DNA of 64,000 bases. Origin: CAYXLI01 sp964464925. Its GTDB lineage: Bacteria > Acidobacteriota > Terriglobia > Bryobacterales > Bryobacteraceae. The number at the start of each line of letters is the position of its first letter. Position 1 is the first letter of the stretch. This document shows positions 61,596 through 64,000 of the stretch, piece after piece. The notes below the pieces were generated by a model. That model saw only the letters and a program-made list of their open reading frames with translations, ran no database searches and was not told where the DNA came from. The stretch spans positions 1 through 64,000 of the forward strand of contig CAYXLI010000021.1 in assembly GCA_964464925.1 (NCBI GenBank), given 5' to 3'. The translations under genes were made by a program, and so were the position numbers.

Positions 61596-62333
61596 CTAAC
61601 CGACGGCGGCTTGTAGCAGCAAGACGATCCCGACGAGAATGAGTCCGCCGTGAACATAGAGCAGGAACTGATGCGCGGCCATGCGACGGTTGACCGCACG
61701 CCCTAAGAACGTCGCCAAAATAACGAAGGGCAATGAAAGCAGATAGAGACGGTTGACTGCCGGAGTCCACAGGCCGGCAATCTGGTATCCCCACAGGCCG
61801 GCAAGGCTCGCGGGAAGAAAATATCCCTGCAAAGTCGCCCGAAAATGCTGCGGCGACCATCGGCGGAGTGAGCCATAGATCACCAGAGGGGGACCATTCA
61901 TGCCATATGCACCCCCTAGCACTCCCGCGCTGAATCCGAACAGCCAGGCGAACTTGTCATCCTTCAACTCACGTTGTTCGCCGCTAAAGAGTGAGTGGGC
62001 GGAGAAGCCGATGATTACAGCGGCCAAAGCCGCTTTGACAACGGGTTCGGCTACGGTTCTAAGGAGCAGCAGACCCAGAGGGATGCCCAGCATTGTCGGA
62101 AGCACCAACCAGCCAGCACTGCGGACGTGAACGTTCCGCCAGTCCTGCACCACAATGATGAACGCCACCGTTATTGAGACCAGCACGGCAACCGGTGCCG
62201 CTACTTCCACGGGCAGTACGAGCGCGAGTAACGGGACGGCGATCAATGCCTCACCAAATCCGAACGCTGAGCGAATGAGGGTTGCCAGAAACAGAACGCC
62301 CGGTATGAGAATCGCCGCTGGTTCCGCGATCAT
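61596..62333 (-). CDS. TauE/SafE-family sulfite/organosulfonate exporter
   Basis: 245 aa from the ATG at 62333 (MIAEPAAILIPG), preceded by GGAAG; the upstream extension is basic and not membrane-like. About eight hydrophobic helices are visible, with 'FGFGEALIAVPLLALVLPV' in the first half and 'LFGFSAGVLGGAYGMNGPPL' (given in part), the duplicated TauE motif, in the second. Family members export sulfite, sulfoacetate or similar anions. It is divergent from the NarK-type transporter (139-bp gap). Substrate not defined. Confidence 0.88.
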   Translation of the reverse strand: MIAEPAAILIPGVLFLATLIRSAFGFGEALIAVPLLALVLPVEVAAPVAVLVSITVAFIIVVQDWRNVHVRSAGWLVLPTMLGIPLGLLLLRTVAEPVVKAALAAVIIGFSAHSLFSGEQRELKDDKFAWLFGFSAGVLGGAYGMNGPPLVIYGSLRRWSPQHFRATLQGYFLPASLAGLWGYQIAGLWTPAVNRLYLLSLPFVILATFLGRAVNRRMAAHQFLLYVHGGLILVGIVLLLQAAVG

Positions 62334-62472
62334 GTCTTCCAAGCATATCTTGGAACGAGAATGAGGCTTCCTGTTACGAGAAAGCCGACAGGTAGTATTA
62401 GCCATTGCGCGATCGCCGAATGCGTTTCAGTAAACGAGTGTGGTGTAGTATGGATTCGTCGGACGAGTCTAT

Positions 62473-64000
62473 ATGCCTAAACGGCAACTTGCACTCGGAA
62501 CCATTTCTTTTACGATTTGTTTCGCCGGCTGGGGACTGATAAGCGCGTTCGCGCCTCGGTTCCGTGAGTTGCTCCATCTCACCGCCAGCCAGACGGCGTT
62601 ACTGATAGCCGTACCTGTCCTTCTCGGGTCGCTCGCCCGCATTCCCATGGGGTTGTTGACGGACCGCTACAAGGGACGTGCGGTGTTCACCGCGCTCATG
62701 CTGTTCGCGGCGATCCCGCCGCTGCTGTTGCCTTTCGCTCGTACGTACGGCGAACTGCTGGGAGTCGCATTTCTGCTCGGGATGGCGGGATCGTCGTTCG
62801 CTGTCGGCGTAGGGTTCGTATCGCGATGGTTTCAAGCCGATCAACAGGGCTCGGCTTTGGGAGTTTACGGGCTCGGCAACATCGGACAATCCGCTGCAGT
62901 CTTTCTCGGCCCCGTGTTGGCCGCCCGTATCGGGATGGACAACGTCTTTCGCGGCGTATCGGTATTGCTGGTGACCTGGGCAATTATTTTCGTTCTCGCT
63001 GCGCGGAATTCGACGGTGGAAGTGAAGCCCAAGCCGCTCAGCGCGATGCTTGCGCTGCTCGGCCGCGAGCGGCTGGCCTGGGTGCTGTCGAGTTTCTACT
63101 TCCTCACCTTCGGCGGGTTTGTTGCATTTTCGATTTACCTGCCAAGCTTGCTGAAAGACGAGTTCAGGCTGACTCCGGCGGACGCGGGGCTGCGCACCGC
63201 GGGCTTTGTTGTACTGGCGACTCTGTTGCGGCCGGTGGGAGGGTGGCTCTCGGACCGGATTGGGGGCGCCCGCGTACTCAGCGTCATCTTTTTCGGTGTT
63301 GTACCGTTCGCGCTGCTGCTCGCATGGCCATCGATGCTTCCGTTCACTGTGGGCGCGCTTGGATGCGCGGCGCTGCTCGGCCTGGGAAATGGAGCCGTAT
63401 TCAAGCTGGTGCCGCAGTACTTTCCCGCGGAAACGGGCACGGTGACGGGCCTGGTGGGCGCGATGGGAGGGTTGGGTGGCTTCTTTCCTCCGCTGCTGCT
63501 CGGGTTCTTTCGCGACACTACGGGAGCGGTTTGGCCCGGATTTGTTTTGCTGGCAGCAACGGCCCTGGTGCTCTGGCGAGTGAACGCGAAAGTATTCGTT
63601 GCAGTAGAGGAAGAGAGAGAGAGGGTAGAGAGCCGGGGGCGCCAGCAGCTACGCGCCGGGGCCTGGGCAACGATGTGGGCAGGAATGCTGATTGCATCGA
63701 TCGTGGTGGGTTCCCGGAACCTGCAGAACTTCGACCCTGCACTGGTGATCTACACTTTCGCCGTGGTATTCGCTGTCTGGGGAGTGGTCTATCATTACAC
63801 CGTTTGGATCGATAAGCCGCCGACGCGTGTTTATTGGGACCGGGGATGGCAGATCGTTCGCCAGCAGGGGCTTTTGTGGAGCCTGCCGAGACTTGCTGCT
63901 CTGACCGGCCGCAATCTGGTGGCCCAGACTTTCATCCGGAAACGGAGCGCGCTGCGATGGTGGATGCATCAGAGCATTTTCTGGGGATGCGTGCTGGCGA
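62473..64000 (+). CDS. NarK-type nitrate/nitrite transporter fused to a C-terminal membrane domain (partial)
   Basis: Open from the ATG at 62473 to the window end, at least 509 aa. Residues 1-370 are an NNP-family MFS transporter: 'FAGWGLISAFAPRFRELL', 'LGSLARIPMGLLTDRYKGR', 'VYGLGNIGQSAAVFLGP' (nitrate signature 1) and 'LGNGAVFKLVPQYFPAETG' (signature 2), then 'GLVGAMGGLGGFFPPLL'. After a charged linker (about 378-392, EEERERVESRGR) the frame goes on with helices near 400-440 and 'RKRSALRWWMHQSIFWGCVL', like the start of NarI- or FeS-oxidoreductase-type membrane subunits. The fusion is unusual; the rest lies outside the window. Confidence 0.85.
   Translation, partial: MPKRQLALGTISFTICFAGWGLISAFAPRFRELLHLTASQTALLIAVPVLLGSLARIPMGLLTDRYKGRAVFTALMLFAAIPPLLLPFARTYGELLGVAFLLGMAGSSFAVGVGFVSRWFQADQQGSALGVYGLGNIGQSAAVFLGPVLAARIGMDNVFRGVSVLLVTWAIIFVLAARNSTVEVKPKPLSAMLALLGRERLAWVLSSFYFLTFGGFVAFSIYLPSLLKDEFRLTPADAGLRTAGFVVLATLLRPVGGWLSDRIGGARVLSVIFFGVVPFALLLAWPSMLPFTVGALGCAALLGLGNGAVFKLVPQYFPAETGTVTGLVGAMGGLGGFFPPLLLGFFRDTTGAVWPGFVLLAATALVLWRVNAKVFVAVEEERERVESRGRQQLRAGAWATMWAGMLIASIVVGSRNLQNFDPALVIYTFAVVFAVWGVVYHYTVWIDKPPTRVYWDRGWQIVRQQGLLWSLPRLAALTGRNLVAQTFIRKRSALRWWMHQSIFWGCVLA

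Noticed and set aside
62826..63815. Long plus-strand open frame within the NarK region
   Set aside because: It is in a different frame from the NarK-type protein, is Arg/Ala/Gly-rich and lacks any membrane pattern or motif; the frame from 62473 has clear transporter signatures.
1..64000. tRNA, rRNA, CRISPR array or insertion sequence
   Set aside because: No cloverleaf, rRNA block, regular repeat-spacer array, transposase or terminal inverted repeat was seen by eye.

Overview
The window looks like chromosomal DNA of an Acidobacteriota bacterium, most likely near Bryobacterales/Solibacter. The signs are high G+C, many Tat-exported enzymes, PEP-CTERM proteins, an Oar-like TonB receptor with an N-terminal carboxypeptidase-regulatory domain, several short secreted carboxypeptidase-regulatory proteins, and GTG/TTG starts with 4-nt ATGA-type overlaps. 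This placement is inferred from gene content; no rRNA or tRNA gene was seen.

1-9.8 kb: the tail of a phage-type terminase large subunit, then an exported GH43-like glycosidase facing a sulfatase / Tat-exported DegT aminotransferase / tartrate (D-malate) dehydrogenase operon, a PEP-CTERM protein, a large zinc-ribbon + lectin-like protein with a cluster of GGTACT words upstream, an exported aldo/keto reductase and a single-domain response regulator. 9.8-20.2 kb: six-S1-domain rpsA, a histidine kinase, a second PEP-CTERM protein, a STAS protein, a resA/glcD pair, a pterin operon (two 6-PTPS paralogs + folE), and a run with a LysW-like acidic protein, carboxypeptidase-regulatory proteins and two thioredoxin-fold proteins.

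20.2-29 kb: a tight minus-strand operon rpiB-deoC-spoIIE/rsbU-lysA-chrA1-chrA2. DeoC starts with what looks like a bacterial-microcompartment encapsulation peptide followed by four Cys, and RpiB carries an N-terminal extension, so these look like microcompartment cargo without shell genes nearby. Then ligD. 29-39.5 kb: a desaturase, a two-component system, a DUF4920-like protein, a PafA-like phosphatase, and minus-strand SMP-30 / Nudix / mutS2 (the Nudix gene appears to start at ATT), then a TolB-like protein and murB.

39.5-54 kb: an ABC ATPase / FtsX-like permease / LolA-like / outer-membrane barrel cluster (probable lipid or lipoprotein export) ending in a radical SAM protein with a C-terminal beta domain; MscS; HyuA; and the housekeeping operon larC-metG-tatD-polyprenyl synthase. 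54-57.3 kb is a small accessory segment: a 227-aa protein of the 'RxNGxxSxGPxTPEGK' family, a GIY-YIG/DUF4357 nuclease, and an HNH endonuclease resembling phosphorothioate-DNA-dependent type IV restriction enzymes, coupled to an 87-aa ORF. 57.3-64 kb: a TonB receptor, a conserved MCDYSLM protein with a good sigma70-type promoter, a TauE/SafE permease, and a NarK-type transporter that runs off the window fused to a further membrane domain.
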